A stretch of DNA of 61,138 nt, from contig CAKPST010000003.1 in the NCBI GenBank assembly GCA_934183355.1, positions 1-61,138 of the forward strand, read 5' to 3'. Below the pieces are notes generated by a model. The model did no database searches. It was not told where the DNA came from and saw only the letters and a list, made by a program, of their open reading frames with translations. The stretch comes from an uncultured Prevotella sp. (GTDB taxonomy: Bacteria; Bacteroidota; Bacteroidia; Bacteroidales; Bacteroidaceae). Position numbers and translations under genes: made by a program. Shown in pieces: positions 16,863-26,308 of the stretch. Position 1 is the stretch's first letter, and each line of letters begins with the position of its first letter.

Positions 16863-17921
16863 TTACTTAACTTCAAATTTGCCGTTCTGGTCGACAACGT
16901 AGCGCTTGCCCGTTCCACCAACCAAGATGCTTGCTGTGAACTGGCTTGATGTAGCCTCAACCTCTACATTGCTTCCCTTAGTGAGAGTAGCGAGGTCGCT
17001 GTCGGTCATGCCGAGAGCAGCGAGCGAGCTGGCATATCTGCCTGCCGCACCATGATGGTCGAGCTGTGCATAGAATATAGCCCAAAGGAGCTTATAGGCT
17101 TCCATGTTGTAGGGATAGCTGAAGGTGTCGGTGCCAGTGCCAACCACCTTGTCAGAGAACAGAAGGAATCCCCACTGGTTGGGAGCGTGCATATTGATTT
17201 CGCCTGTCGGTGTCCACACCCAGTTCTCTTCAGGTCCACCCTTCTTGAGCCACTGCACACGCGAGAAGTTGAGGCGCCAGATGTTGCCTGCCTGCAAAGG
17301 ATTGGTGAAGTTGCGAGTGATAGCCTTGTGCGGGATAGCCATCTCTACCGACCATGAACGGTCGCGGTCCTTAGTCTTGTTGAGCGTACCATCGTGCGAC
17401 ACAGCGAGCTTCAGTCCCGGACAATCCCACTGAATGTAGAAGTTGCCGCCCGAGCGATAGGCACGGTCGAGCATGAGGTCGAACACAACGCCACGTGCGT
17501 TGTTCTCAATCTCGAAGTAGTTCTGTCCGTCGCCCGTAGGGTCGAGAAACACCTCGAAGTCGTTGTCGTGATAGATGATGGTGTCGCGCTGAGTGAGGTG
17601 AGCCACGATGTTAGGCTCCTCCAATACGGCAGACACATATAGATAGTTGTCGTCCCACATCATGCGAGCCTTGGTGTCGTAGATGGGCTTAGGAAATCCA
17701 TCGCCACTGATGTCTACAAACGACTCGGTGTCGGCAGCCTTGCTCCACGACTTCTCGTTGAGCTTGCCGTCAATCTTGATGTTCTCGGTAGTGCGATAGC
17801 ACACATAGTGACGCGGTGTAGACAGACGCTGAGCATACTTCTTGAGCAGTCCGTCCTGTGCCTTAGCAGGCATTGCTACAGCCATAGCAACGGCAAAGGC
17901 GGTTAGTAAGATTTTCTTCAT
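16863..17921 (-). CDS. Secreted CBM9-like carbohydrate-binding protein
   Basis: A 352-residue exported protein with a clear signal peptide (MKKILLTAFAVAMAVAMPAKA). Residues about 40-250 resemble the family 9 carbohydrate-binding domain, with IKIDGKLNEKSWSKA, MWDDNYLYVSAVLEEPNI, YHDNDFEVFLDP and the RSWSVEMAIPHKAI strand. The last 80 residues look like a separate small domain. No catalytic residues are seen, so it probably binds glycan at or outside the outer membrane. Its start is 23 nt after the trmD stop, so read-through from trmD is possible. Confidence 0.75.
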   Translation of the reverse strand: MKKILLTAFAVAMAVAMPAKAQDGLLKKYAQRLSTPRHYVCYRTTENIKIDGKLNEKSWSKAADTESFVDISGDGFPKPIYDTKARMMWDDNYLYVSAVLEEPNIVAHLTQRDTIIYHDNDFEVFLDPTGDGQNYFEIENNARGVVFDLMLDRAYRSGGNFYIQWDCPGLKLAVSHDGTLNKTKDRDRSWSVEMAIPHKAITRNFTNPLQAGNIWRLNFSRVQWLKKGGPEENWVWTPTGEINMHAPNQWGFLLFSDKVVGTGTDTFSYPYNMEAYKLLWAIFYAQLDHHGAAGRYASSLAALGMTDSDLATLTKGSNVEVEATSSQFTASILVGGTGKRYVVDQNGKFEVK

Positions 17922-17944
17922 TGTTGTAGATTTATTATAAGTAA

Positions 17945-18622
17945 TTATTTCTCCAAAAGGTCAGGGCGCAAACGTTGTGTGCGCTCCATAGCTTGCTCCA
18001 TCTCCCAATTCTTGATCTTAGCCTCGTTGCCACTGAGCAAAATCTCGGGCACCTTCCATCCCTTGTAGTCGGCAGGGCGTGTGTAGATGGGGGCAGAGAG
18101 CATGTCGTCCTGGAAGCAGTCGCTCAAGGCGCTCTGCTCGTCGCCTATGACGCCTGGCACAACACGCACGATGGCATCAGCCATGACAGCAGCAGCAAGC
18201 TCGCCACCGGTGAGCACATAGTCGCCGATGCTTATCTCGCGAGTGATGAGATGGTCGCGCACACGCTGGTCGATGCCTTTATAGTGGCCACAGAGTATGA
18301 TGATGTTGCCCTTGAGCGAGAGGTCGTTGGCAATATGCTGGTCGAACTTCTCACCATCGGGCGACGTGAAGATAATCTCGTCGTAGTCGCGCTCAGCCTT
18401 CAGCGCCGATATACAGCGATCGATAGGCTCACATTGCATCACCATACCAGCAAAACCACCATAAGGATAGTCGTCCACACGGCGCCACTTGTCGGCAGAA
18501 TAGTCGCGCAAGTTATGCAGATGAATCTCGGCGAGACCCTTCTTCTGTGCGCGAGCAAGTATTGATTCGTTTACAAAGCCCTCAAGCATTTCGGGCAATA
18601 CAGTTATAATGTCTATTCTCAT
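17945..18622 (-). CDS. trmD: tRNA (guanine37-N1)-methyltransferase
   Basis: A 225-residue SPOUT-class enzyme that methylates N1 of G37 in tRNAs reading CNN codons, preventing +1 frameshifts. The start [16 protein letters not shown] is the standard TrmD N-terminus; a longer frame begins six codons earlier but overlaps the promoter. Knot motifs are [14 protein letters not shown] and [15 protein letters not shown]. Its usual operon partners rplS, rimM and rpsP are absent here. A strong promoter box ends only four nucleotides before the ATG, so the transcript may be leaderless. Confidence 0.95.
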   Translation of the reverse strand: MRIDIITVLPEMLEGFVNESILARAQKKGLAEIHLHNLRDYSADKWRRVDDYPYGGFAGMVMQCEPIDRCISALKAERDYDEIIFTSPDGEKFDQHIANDLSLKGNIIILCGHYKGIDQRVRDHLITREISIGDYVLTGGELAAAVMADAIVRVVPGVIGDEQSALSDCFQDDMLSAPIYTRPADYKGWKVPEILLSGNEAKIKNWEMEQAMERTQRLRPDLLEK

Positions 18623-18626
18623 GTCT

Positions 18627-18658
18627 GCAAAATTACACATTTTCGTTCATTTGGCAAA
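18627..18658 (-). promoter_or_regulatory. trmD promoter immediately at the start codon
   Basis: The minus strand shows TTTG (complement of 18655-18658), 19 nt, then TAATTTTGC (complement of 18627-18635), an excellent Bacteroidetes promoter. The expected start of transcription falls at or very near the A of the ATG at 18622, leaving no room for a leader. Confidence 0.65.
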
Positions 18659-18721
18659 GCTTTTTGCAGACATAGGACTGGCGGGGCGCAATATATTCAC
18701 CTATTTTATATAGACATGCCA

Positions 18722-20152
18722 TCATAGCAATGGGGCAAGAAGGCGGAAGATGGACTCCATAAGTCGGTGGATGAATGGGCGATGATTGTATTCCTTCACC
18801 TCTCTGACATCCACACTGTGCGACTCGTCTGTCAGATATATTTGCTTGAGACGCTCTGCCATAGGGCGGTCGTAGAAGAAGACATTTGCCTCGAAGTTGT
18901 TCTCAAAACTGCGGAAGTCGATGTTGGTGGAGCCACATGTGCATAGTTCGTCGTCGGCTATGAGCAGCTTGCTGTGATTGAACCCAGCCTCGTAGAGCCT
19001 AATCTTGACACCTGCCTCCAACGTCTCGGCGACATAAGACATGCTCGCCCACTCCAACAAATGGGAGTCGGCATGACGCGGTATAAGCAGTCGGACGTCG
19101 ACCCCAGCAATGGCAGCGGTGCGCATGGCAAAGAGAACAGGCTCAGTGGGCAGAAAATAAGGTGTCTCCATGTAGACATAATGCTTAGCCTCAAGCAGTA
19201 TGCGCACGTAGCCCTGCATGATGTCGGGCCACTTGGCAATGGGGCTACTCGTCACCACCTGTGCCAGACAACCGTTGTCGATGTGCCAAGGCATGGGTGG
19301 ATAATAGCGTCGATTGGTGACAAGTGTGCGCTCCACAAAATACCAATCAATGAGAAAAGCGCGTTGAAGAGCATAGACCACGCTACCACGCAGACGCATG
19401 TGGGTGTCGCGCCACGGCAGCGAGCCTCCACGCAATCCCTTGACATAGCGAAGGGCTATGTTCATGCCGCCAGTGAATGCCTCGATGCCATCGATGACGC
19501 ATATCTTGCGGTGGTTGCGATAGTTGACCTTGGACGTAAAAGCCGGAAACTTGACCGGCATAAAAGAGCACACGTCAATGCCGGCACTGCGCATGCGCTC
19601 GAAGAAACGACGCGACACACGCCAACAACCCACGTCGTCGTAGACCACACGCACCTCCACTCCCTGTCGCGACTTGTCTATGAGGGCGTCGGCTACGAGC
19701 ATGCCGAGCGCGTCGTCGGCAAAGATGTATGTGTCGAGATGTATATGATGGCGTGCGCGACTGATGGACTGCAGCAGTGCGGGGAAAAATTCATAGCCAT
19801 TGGTGTATATCTCCACCTCGTTGTCCTTGAAGGGCAAGGCAAGACTCTGATTGGCAAAGAGGGTGATGAGCGAGCGATAGGTGTCTGGCACCTGCAAGTC
19901 GCGCTGCTCTACAAACTCAAGCATCTGTCGCTTGGACAACTGGTCGAGCGAACGCTGCGAGATGAGACGCATCTTGCGTGTGTTCTGCCCAAAGAATATG
20001 TAAAGAACGATGCCTATAATGGGCACAAAAAGGAGCACCAACACCCATGCCATAGTCTTGGCTGGCTGACGGTTGTCCATCAACACTGTCAGTATGATGC
20101 CGACAATGATGATGGCGTATACCACTATGAATATTCCGTGAATGTATATCAT
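18722..20152 (-). CDS. cls: Cardiolipin synthase (phospholipase D superfamily)
   Basis: A 476-residue membrane enzyme joining two phosphatidylglycerols, or related lipids, into cardiolipin. I start it at MIYIHGIF (20152) because this ATG overlaps the queE stop (ATGA) and the preceding frame lies inside queE. Two N-terminal helices (about 5-25 and 32-55) are followed by two HKD motifs: NHRKICVID near residue 215 and NHSKLLIADDELCTCGSTN near 395. The length is standard for Cls. It is the last gene of the long minus-strand run that begins at kdsA. Confidence 0.92.
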   Translation of the reverse strand: MIYIHGIFIVVYAIIIVGIILTVLMDNRQPAKTMAWVLVLLFVPIIGIVLYIFFGQNTRKMRLISQRSLDQLSKRQMLEFVEQRDLQVPDTYRSLITLFANQSLALPFKDNEVEIYTNGYEFFPALLQSISRARHHIHLDTYIFADDALGMLVADALIDKSRQGVEVRVVYDDVGCWRVSRRFFERMRSAGIDVCSFMPVKFPAFTSKVNYRNHRKICVIDGIEAFTGGMNIALRYVKGLRGGSLPWRDTHMRLRGSVVYALQRAFLIDWYFVERTLVTNRRYYPPMPWHIDNGCLAQVVTSSPIAKWPDIMQGYVRILLEAKHYVYMETPYFLPTEPVLFAMRTAAIAGVDVRLLIPRHADSHLLEWASMSYVAETLEAGVKIRLYEAGFNHSKLLIADDELCTCGSTNIDFRSFENNFEANVFFYDRPMAERLKQIYLTDESHSVDVREVKEYNHRPFIHRLMESIFRLLAPLL

Positions 20153-20715
20153 TTGAATCCTACAAGTTTGTGCGTCTGCAAGGACATGCGCCACTCGGGA
20201 TGCTGGAGGATGTAGTCGAAACAACGCTTCACTATGTCGGCATTGCGACGGGCGTCTTGCACATCACACGGCTGGAGGTATTTGTAGTCGGCTTGTATGC
20301 CGTGGTCGTCGGGGCAGACGGTAGACTCCTCGAAGATGCACTTCAGTTCGTTGCAACGAGTGATGACACTCTTGCCCTTGGGCGAGCACGTTACCCAGTC
20401 GATGCCGTCGACTATAGCGTGTGTGCCGTTGGTTTCCATTGCTATCTCGTAGCCGTGAGCGTGCAAAAGGTCGACAAAGGGACGGTCGACCTGAAGCGAC
20501 GGCTCGCCGCCGGTGAGCACAACAAAGTGCGAAGGATATGCCTTGATGCGATTGAGAATGTCGGCATCGCTAAGTTCGGTGTAGTCGGCAAAGTCGGTGT
20601 CGCAGAAGGGACACTTCAAGTTGCATCCTGCAAAACGGATGAATATGGCGGCGCGTCCGGTGTTGCGCCCCTCGCCTTGGAGCGAATAGAAAATATCGTT
20701 GACTCTCTTCATCAT
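20149..20715 (-). CDS. queE: 7-carboxy-7-deazaguanine synthase
   Basis: A 188-residue radical SAM enzyme converting 6-carboxytetrahydropterin to 7-carboxy-7-deazaguanine for queuosine. The N-terminus VNDIFYSLQGEGRNTGRAAIFIRFAGC is diagnostic, and the cluster motif is CNLKCPFCD. LTGGEPSLQ follows, also typical. It starts one nucleotide after the queD stop and overlaps cls by four. queC and queF are not in the window. Confidence 0.95.
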   Translation of the reverse strand: MMKRVNDIFYSLQGEGRNTGRAAIFIRFAGCNLKCPFCDTDFADYTELSDADILNRIKAYPSHFVVLTGGEPSLQVDRPFVDLLHAHGYEIAMETNGTHAIVDGIDWVTCSPKGKSVITRCNELKCIFEESTVCPDDHGIQADYKYLQPCDVQDARRNADIVKRCFDYILQHPEWRMSLQTHKLVGFK

Positions 20716-20716
20716 C

Positions 20717-21049
20717 TTAGTCCTCCTCGTATATAGCCTTGTTGCCCTCGCTCTCCTGCACCATGCAGCGATAGCACTGAGGTATCTGTTCGGTTATCCA
20801 ACGTGCTATGTTCTCAGCCGTAGGGTTGAATGGTAGCACCTCGTTGAGGTCGGCATGGTCGAGACGGTCTTGCACGATGTGCTTGATGTGGGTGAAGTCT
20901 ACCACCATTCCGTCCTGGTTGAGTTCCTTCGACTTGCAGTAGACAGTAATAATCCAGTTGTGGCCATGAAGATTCTGGCACTTGCTCTCGTAAGAGAGAT
21001 TAAGGCGATGGCATGCCGAAATCTCAAGAGTCTTTTCGATGTAATACAT
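20717..21049 (-). CDS. queD: 6-carboxy-5,6,7,8-tetrahydropterin synthase
   Basis: A 110-residue enzyme that makes the substrate of QueE from dihydroneopterin triphosphate. Zinc ligands and catalytic Cys are visible in ISACHRLNLSYES and KCQNLHGHNW; the D-H-A-D-L-N block is DHADLNEVLPF. The family Phe-x-x-x-His region has Cys in place of Ala (SACHRL), a minor variation. The length is short-typical for QueD. It lies directly before queE, and the two steps are consecutive. Confidence 0.95.
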   Translation of the reverse strand: MYYIEKTLEISACHRLNLSYESKCQNLHGHNWIITVYCKSKELNQDGMVVDFTHIKHIVQDRLDHADLNEVLPFNPTAENIARWITEQIPQCYRCMVQESEGNKAIYEED

Positions 21050-21122
21050 AAATGTGTTGTTTTAAATTGTTGATGTTGAAAACTTGGCGCAGGATTACTC
21101 CGACCTGCACACAAGTCGTTGT

Positions 21123-23123
21123 TTATGCTATGATGTTATTGCCAAGCAGTCGGGCGAGTTTGGAGCGCAACTCGTGCGTGTTCTTATACTCCTCCATGAG
21201 CTGCTTGAGACGTTCGGGGTCGCCGACAGCCTGTGCTATCTGTGCCTGTATGTCCTTGAGATGATACTCAAGATAGTCCATGCGGAAGTCGTTGAGCAGA
21301 TGCTCGGTCTGTTGGCGCAAGGCTTCGATGCGGTTTTCTTCCTCGACACGCAGTTCTTCTTGATTCTTAGGCTCGTTGTCGGCAGCCGTTCGTTGCTCGT
21401 CCAGCAGACGATACTGGTCGATGCAGAGGTCGGTGGCTATGCGCGAGATGTCGATGTCGGCGTGATGGATGAAGAACTGCTCGGTGTTGAAACCTTCATC
21501 GTGGCTATGTGTCACAGCCTCAGCGAGAATCTTGGCGAAGAGAGGATTGGCAAATTGCAGTCCGTCGACACCCAGATTGTAGTCGATATACTGTGCTATG
21601 TTTAGGCTGATGGTCTGTCCGTCGTCCGACTCCACATTGTCGAATATAACTGTGTCGCCATGTCTTACTATCAGCTCCACCAACATACGCTCTACCTTGG
21701 ATGCCTGTTGCAGCGGTGTAGTGGACTGCACATGCGGCTGAGGAGTGGACACGCGCTGCTGTTGCTGCATGGTGTTGGCCTCTTCGGGCGATGGCGTCTC
21801 ACGATTGTTGCGTATGAATCCGTTGAGTGTATTGATGAGCGTAGCCTCGTTGAGCCCCATGCGCACCGAACAGTCGTGTATGTAGGTGTCGCGCAGAATA
21901 GGGTTGATGACGAAGGATATGCTTCGGATGATGGAGTTGATGGCCTCGGAGCGTTTCAGAGGGTCGCGCTCGTTCTTCAGCAAGAGGTCGGTCTTAAACT
22001 GAATGAAGTCGGTCTGATTGTCCTCGATATACTTACGGAAGTCGGCAGCCGAGTGCTTACGCGAGAAGGAGTCGGGGTCGTCGCCGTCGGGCAAGAGCAA
22101 CACCTTGAGGTTCATGCCCTCAGCCAGCAGCATGTCGGTACCGCGCATAGCGGCATGTATGCCGGCAGCGTCGCCGTCGTAGAGCAGCGTGATGTTGGAC
22201 GTGAAGCGATGCAGGATGTGTATCTGATGGCGCGAGAGAGCCGTACCAGAGTTAGCCACCACATTCTCGATGCCACTCTGGTGCATGGAGAGCACGTCGG
22301 TGTAGCCCTCCACCATGTAGACGCGGTCTTCCTTGGCAATGGCTTTCTTGGCCTGATAGAGTCCGTAGAGCTCGCGGTCCTTGTGATAGATCTCGGAGTC
22401 GGGCGAGTTGACATACTTCTGATTGACACCCTTGGTGCGCGAGTCGAGCAGTCGACCGCCAAATCCCACCACCTTGCCACTGATGCCAATCCACGGGAAT
22501 ATGACACGTCCGGCATAGCGGTCGATGAGTTCGCCGTAGTCGGTCTTGTAGCAGATGCCAGTCTTCAGAATGAACTCCTCCTTATAGCCCTTGCTGATAG
22601 CCTCCTTGGCAAAGGCACGGCGGTCTTGAGGGTCGAATCCGAGCTGAAACTTGCGTATGATATCATCGCGAAACCCACGACTGCGGAAATACTGCATGCC
22701 TATGGCAATGCCGTCGGGGTCGTTGTGCATCTTGTCTTGAAAGTAGTTCATCGCCCACTCGTTGACAATGAACATACTCTCGCGCTCGCTCTGCTCGCGA
22801 CGCTCGTTGTCAGTAAGCTCACGCTCCTGTATCTCTATGTGGTATTTGTTGGCGAGCCAGCGCAGAGCCTCGGGATAGGTCATCTGCTCGTGCTCCATGA
22901 TGAACCCCACAGGATTGCCACCCTTGCCACAACCGAAGCAGTGGCACATGCCACGTGCTGGCGACACATAGAACGACGGCGTCTTCTCGTCGTGGAAAGG
23001 ACACAGACCCTTGTAATTGGCTCCACTGCGACGCAGCGTAACAAACTCGGACACCACCTCAACAATGTTGGCGGCATCCTTGATTTTTTCTACTGTAGCA
23101 GGATCAATTGTTGTGCGGATCAT
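21123..23123 (-). CDS. dnaG: DNA primase
   Basis: A 666-residue replicative primase. The CHC2 zinc finger is CPFHDEKTPSFYVSPARG followed by CHCFGCGKGG. The catalytic core contains the TOPRIM motif VYMVEGYTDVLS and the acidic LLYDGDAAG. The C-terminal helicase-interacting part, beyond about residue 440, starts after a Gln/Pro/Thr-rich linker. It is unusually placed, 54 nt after a phospholipase D-like gene and downstream of the kds genes, rather than with rpoD or rpsU as in proteobacteria. Confidence 0.96.
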   Translation of the reverse strand: MIRTTIDPATVEKIKDAANIVEVVSEFVTLRRSGANYKGLCPFHDEKTPSFYVSPARGMCHCFGCGKGGNPVGFIMEHEQMTYPEALRWLANKYHIEIQERELTDNERREQSERESMFIVNEWAMNYFQDKMHNDPDGIAIGMQYFRSRGFRDDIIRKFQLGFDPQDRRAFAKEAISKGYKEEFILKTGICYKTDYGELIDRYAGRVIFPWIGISGKVVGFGGRLLDSRTKGVNQKYVNSPDSEIYHKDRELYGLYQAKKAIAKEDRVYMVEGYTDVLSMHQSGIENVVANSGTALSRHQIHILHRFTSNITLLYDGDAAGIHAAMRGTDMLLAEGMNLKVLLLPDGDDPDSFSRKHSAADFRKYIEDNQTDFIQFKTDLLLKNERDPLKRSEAINSIIRSISFVINPILRDTYIHDCSVRMGLNEATLINTLNGFIRNNRETPSPEEANTMQQQQRVSTPQPHVQSTTPLQQASKVERMLVELIVRHGDTVIFDNVESDDGQTISLNIAQYIDYNLGVDGLQFANPLFAKILAEAVTHSHDEGFNTEQFFIHHADIDISRIATDLCIDQYRLLDEQRTAADNEPKNQEELRVEEENRIEALRQQTEHLLNDFRMDYLEYHLKDIQAQIAQAVGDPERLKQLMEEYKNTHELRSKLARLLGNNIIA

Positions 23124-23177
23124 CTTTATTTATCATTTTTCTTGTTTTATTGATGCCCGTCTGTGTACAGGCATAAT

Positions 23178-24449
23178 CTATATCACTGGCGCAAGCAGAT
23201 GTGAGAACCATCCCACAAAGCGTTGCCACGGAGTGCGAAACTTCTTCCAGTTGGCAGGAGTGAGCTTGAAAGAGCGTGCCTTGTCGCTGTCGAACATGCG
23301 CGATAGCTCGGCTGTGGTACATGGGTCGATGATGACAGCGTTCTCCTCGTAGTCGAATCGCAAGGAGCGCGAATTGAGATTGGCGCTACCCACGGTGCAG
23401 AACCGTCCGTCCACCATGATTATCTTGGTGTGATGGAAGCCCGGTTTGTAGATGTAGACATCAGCTCCACGCTTCATCAACTTGTGTACATTGTAGAAGA
23501 CGCAGTCGGGAGTAAGCGGAATGTCGCTGCGAGCCGACACCATTATCTCCAACTTGATGCCACGTTTGGCGGCACGCTTGAGCGCCTTTTTCACCTTGGT
23601 GGTGAGCGTCAAATAGGGGTTGACGAGCTTAATGCTATCCTTGGCGTTGTTGATGGCATTGATGTAGAACGTGCGTATTATCTTGTTGGACGTGTGTGGC
23701 TCGCGATTTATTATGCCCACCATCTTGCGTCCGGCAGTAGCGCAGGTGTCGGGCTTGAGTCCCTCGAAACCATCTCCACCACATTCGCCACGGAAATACT
23801 TGTCTCCACCGACGTTCTGCTTGGCTGTCTTGTTCCATATCTTGAGGAAAATCTTCTGCAAAGTGTTCACCTCAGAACCCTCGATGCGGCAGTGCATGTC
23901 GCGCCACTCGCCCACTTGCGGTGTGCCTTTGATGTAGTAGTCGGCCACGTTCATGCCACCAGTGTAGGCTATCTGTCCATCGATGACCACTATCTTGCGG
24001 TGGTCGCGATGGAAGACATGATTAATCCAAGGGAAGCGCACGGGATCGAACTCGTATATCTCAATGCCCTTGGAGCGTATATCCTTGAGGTGGCGCTTGC
24101 GCAGTGGCTGATTGTTGGAGTCGTTGCCGAATCCGTCGAATAGCGCACGTACCTCCACTCCATCCTTCACCTTCTGGGCAAGGAGGTCGAAGAGAAGCGA
24201 GGCAATAGAGTCGTTGCGGAAGTTGAAGTATTCGAGATGCACACTGCTACGTGCCTGTCGGATGGCGCAGAACATGTCGTCAAACTTCTCTTGTCCGTTC
24301 ATAAGCAGCGTCACGCTGTTGTCACGGCTGAATCGTATGCCCTCCCTCTGGAGTTGGCTCACGATGAGCGAGTCGCTTGTCTGTGCCGACACCTCAGCCA
24401 CAAATGACAGACAAGCGACAAGTGTGATTAATAAAGTTCTTAAATTCAT
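23178..24449 (-). CDS. Exported phospholipase D-like protein (cardiolipin synthase-like)
   Basis: A 423-residue PLD-superfamily protein with a signal peptide (MNLRTLLITLVACLSFVAEVSAQ), unlike the membrane-anchored Cls at 18722. Two HKD motifs are present: FHRDHRKIVVIDGQIAYTGG at about residue 145 and FHHTKIIMVDGRFCTVGSANL at about 355. It lacks the two N-terminal helices of true cardiolipin synthases. It may act on phospholipid in the periplasm; the exact reaction is not deducible. The start is 9 nt after the kdsD stop, so it is in the kds operon. Confidence 0.82.
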   Translation of the reverse strand: MNLRTLLITLVACLSFVAEVSAQTSDSLIVSQLQREGIRFSRDNSVTLLMNGQEKFDDMFCAIRQARSSVHLEYFNFRNDSIASLLFDLLAQKVKDGVEVRALFDGFGNDSNNQPLRKRHLKDIRSKGIEIYEFDPVRFPWINHVFHRDHRKIVVIDGQIAYTGGMNVADYYIKGTPQVGEWRDMHCRIEGSEVNTLQKIFLKIWNKTAKQNVGGDKYFRGECGGDGFEGLKPDTCATAGRKMVGIINREPHTSNKIIRTFYINAINNAKDSIKLVNPYLTLTTKVKKALKRAAKRGIKLEIMVSARSDIPLTPDCVFYNVHKLMKRGADVYIYKPGFHHTKIIMVDGRFCTVGSANLNSRSLRFDYEENAVIIDPCTTAELSRMFDSDKARSFKLTPANWKKFRTPWQRFVGWFSHLLAPVI

Positions 24450-24458
24450 ATTGTCATT

Positions 24459-25433
24459 CTACACCATACATCTGTAGTGGTCGACTATGCCAAGCAGATG
24501 CTGCTCGTCGTCGACTACGAGCACAGAGTGTATCTTGTATTTGCTCATTATCTTCTGTATTTCACTAATCTTAGCTGTAGGCGGCACCATCTTAGGCGTG
24601 CTTGTCATGATGTCGCTCACAGGGCGGTCGAAGAAGTGCTCGCGCCACTTCTCCATAGCGCGTCGGAGGTCGCCGTCGGTGATAAGTCCTATCACCTTGC
24701 CGTCCTCGACAGCCACACCCATGCCCATCTTGCCCTTGCTGACGAGTAGAATGGCGTCGCCAAGTGGCATATCCTTGGAAATGACAGGCATCTCGTCGCT
24801 CTTCATCACGTCGGCGGCAGTGGTGAGCAGACGCTTGCCAAGCGAACCGCCAGGATGGAACTGGGCAAAGTCGCGCGGTTTGAAGTCGCGCACCTCCATC
24901 AGTGCCACAGCCAATGCGTCGCCCATGGCGAGTGTAGCGGTGGTGCTACTTGTAGGCGCAAGGTTGAGAGGGCATGCCTCTTTAGACACACGGATGTTGA
25001 TGTGTGCTGTAGAATATTTGGCAAGCAGCGAGTCTGGATTGCCACTCATGCCAATAATAGGAATCTGCATGTGGAGCACCATGGGGATGAAGCGCAGCAA
25101 TTCGTCGGTCTGTCCAGAGTTGCTGATGGCAAGCACCACATCATCCTTTGTCATCACACCCAAGTCGCCATGGAACACGTCAAGCGGATTAATGAAGAAC
25201 GAGGGTGTGCCAGTGGATGACAATGTGGCTGCTATCTTAGCGCCTATGTGTCCACTCTTGCCTACACCCGTCACTATCACCTTGCCGTGACAGTTGAACA
25301 TCAAGTCGACAGCCCGGTCAAAATTGTCGTCGAGCTGTGGTATGAGGTCGGTGAGAGCCTTAGCCTCATCGTTGATGCACTGTATAGCATACTGCCTAAC
25401 GTGCTTTAGTCGTTCGGTAGCTATTTCGTTCAT
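24459..25433 (-). CDS. kdsD: D-arabinose-5-phosphate isomerase
   Basis: A 324-residue enzyme interconverting ribulose-5-phosphate and arabinose-5-phosphate, the first step to Kdo. The SIS domain shows VTGVGKSGHIGAKIAATLSS, the PLDVFHGDLG loop and SNSGQTDEL. Two CBS domains follow from about residue 200 (DVMKSDEMPVI and SDIMTSTPKMV). The order and length match KdsD/KpsF. It follows kdsA by 26 nt on the same strand, and the two reactions are consecutive. Confidence 0.95.
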   Translation of the reverse strand: MNEIATERLKHVRQYAIQCINDEAKALTDLIPQLDDNFDRAVDLMFNCHGKVIVTGVGKSGHIGAKIAATLSSTGTPSFFINPLDVFHGDLGVMTKDDVVLAISNSGQTDELLRFIPMVLHMQIPIIGMSGNPDSLLAKYSTAHINIRVSKEACPLNLAPTSSTTATLAMGDALAVALMEVRDFKPRDFAQFHPGGSLGKRLLTTAADVMKSDEMPVISKDMPLGDAILLVSKGKMGMGVAVEDGKVIGLITDGDLRRAMEKWREHFFDRPVSDIMTSTPKMVPPTAKISEIQKIMSKYKIHSVLVVDDEQHLLGIVDHYRCMV

Positions 25434-25459
25434 TGTATGTTGTTTGTTGTTTTAGGATG

Positions 25460-26209
25460 TTAAAGCTTTGCAATGAGTTCTTCGAGTTTGTCGAGATAGA
25501 GCATGTTTGGACCGTCGCTCAGAGCGTGGTCGGGGTCGGGATGCACTTCAAAGAAATATCCATTGGCTCCGAATGCCTTGGCAGCCAATGCCATATTGGG
25601 CACAAAACGGCGGTCGCCAGATGTTGTGCCGCCTCCACCGCCAGGACGCTGCACACTATGGGTGCAGTCCATGATGACACGCGGAGTGATGGCGAGCATG
25701 TCGGGGATGTTGCGGAAGTCGACAACAAGATTGTTGTAGCCGAACATGTTGCCACGCTCGGTGAGCCATACATCCTTGGCACCTGCCTCAAGAGCCTTCT
25801 CTACGGGATATCTCATGTCGGCTCCACTGAGGAACTGGGCTTTCTTGATATTCACAGTCTTGCCTGTGTGCGCGGCAGCCACGAGCAAATCGGTCTGGCG
25901 ACAGAGGAAAGCTGGAATTTGAAGCACGTCGCACACCTCGCCAACGGGAGCAGCCTGATAGCTCTCGTGTATGTCGGTGAGCACACGCAGTCCATATTTC
26001 GACTTGATGTCGGCGAGCATATGCAAGCCCTTGTCAAGTCCAGGACCACGGAACGACTTGATGGATGTGCGGTTGGCCTTATCAAACGAAGCCTTGAAGA
26101 TGATGTCGGTGCCAAGCTTCTTGTTTATGCGTACAAGTTCTTCGGCTACGGTGTTGAGCAGCTCCTGCGACTCGATGACACAGGGACCAGCAATGAATAT
26201 TGGTTGCAT
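25460..26209 (-). CDS. kdsA: 3-deoxy-8-phosphooctulonate synthase
   Basis: A 249-residue TIM-barrel enzyme condensing phosphoenolpyruvate with arabinose-5-phosphate. Diagnostic motifs are AGPCVIES, FDKANRTSIKSFRGPG, VLTDIHES, GGGGGTTSGDR and FEVHPDPDHALSDGPN. The Cys in GPCVIES (residue 10) is the metal ligand of the metal-dependent class; E. coli has Asn there, so this enzyme should need a divalent metal. The protein is slightly shorter than the E. coli one because it begins right before the first strand. First gene of the long kds operon. Confidence 0.95.
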   Translation of the reverse strand: MQPIFIAGPCVIESQELLNTVAEELVRINKKLGTDIIFKASFDKANRTSIKSFRGPGLDKGLHMLADIKSKYGLRVLTDIHESYQAAPVGEVCDVLQIPAFLCRQTDLLVAAAHTGKTVNIKKAQFLSGADMRYPVEKALEAGAKDVWLTERGNMFGYNNLVVDFRNIPDMLAITPRVIMDCTHSVQRPGGGGGTTSGDRRFVPNMALAAKAFGANGYFFEVHPDPDHALSDGPNMLYLDKLEELIAKL

Positions 26210-26247
26210 AAGATTCTCTTTTTACATTATTATATAAAGTTGCAATT

Positions 26248-26256
26248 ACAAAGGTA
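26248..26256 (-). promoter_or_regulatory. Probable -7 box of the kdsA operon
   Basis: The minus strand reads TACCTTTGT, close to TAnnTTTGC, 38 nt before the kdsA start. No TTTG at the ideal -33 spacing was found, so it is moderately supported. Confidence 0.4.
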
Positions 26257-26308
26257 ATACAAATATTTTGTTCACAGGCAATCTTATTGAACAAAATATG
26301 AATGGAAA

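Noticed and set aside
18974..20215. 413-codon plus-strand frame opposite cls
   Set aside because: Mirror of the cls coding sequence, rich in His/Val/Leu with no domain; cls has both HKD motifs.
21660..23153. 497-codon plus-strand frame opposite dnaG
   Set aside because: Shadow of the GC-biased third positions of dnaG; no start signal or family resemblance.
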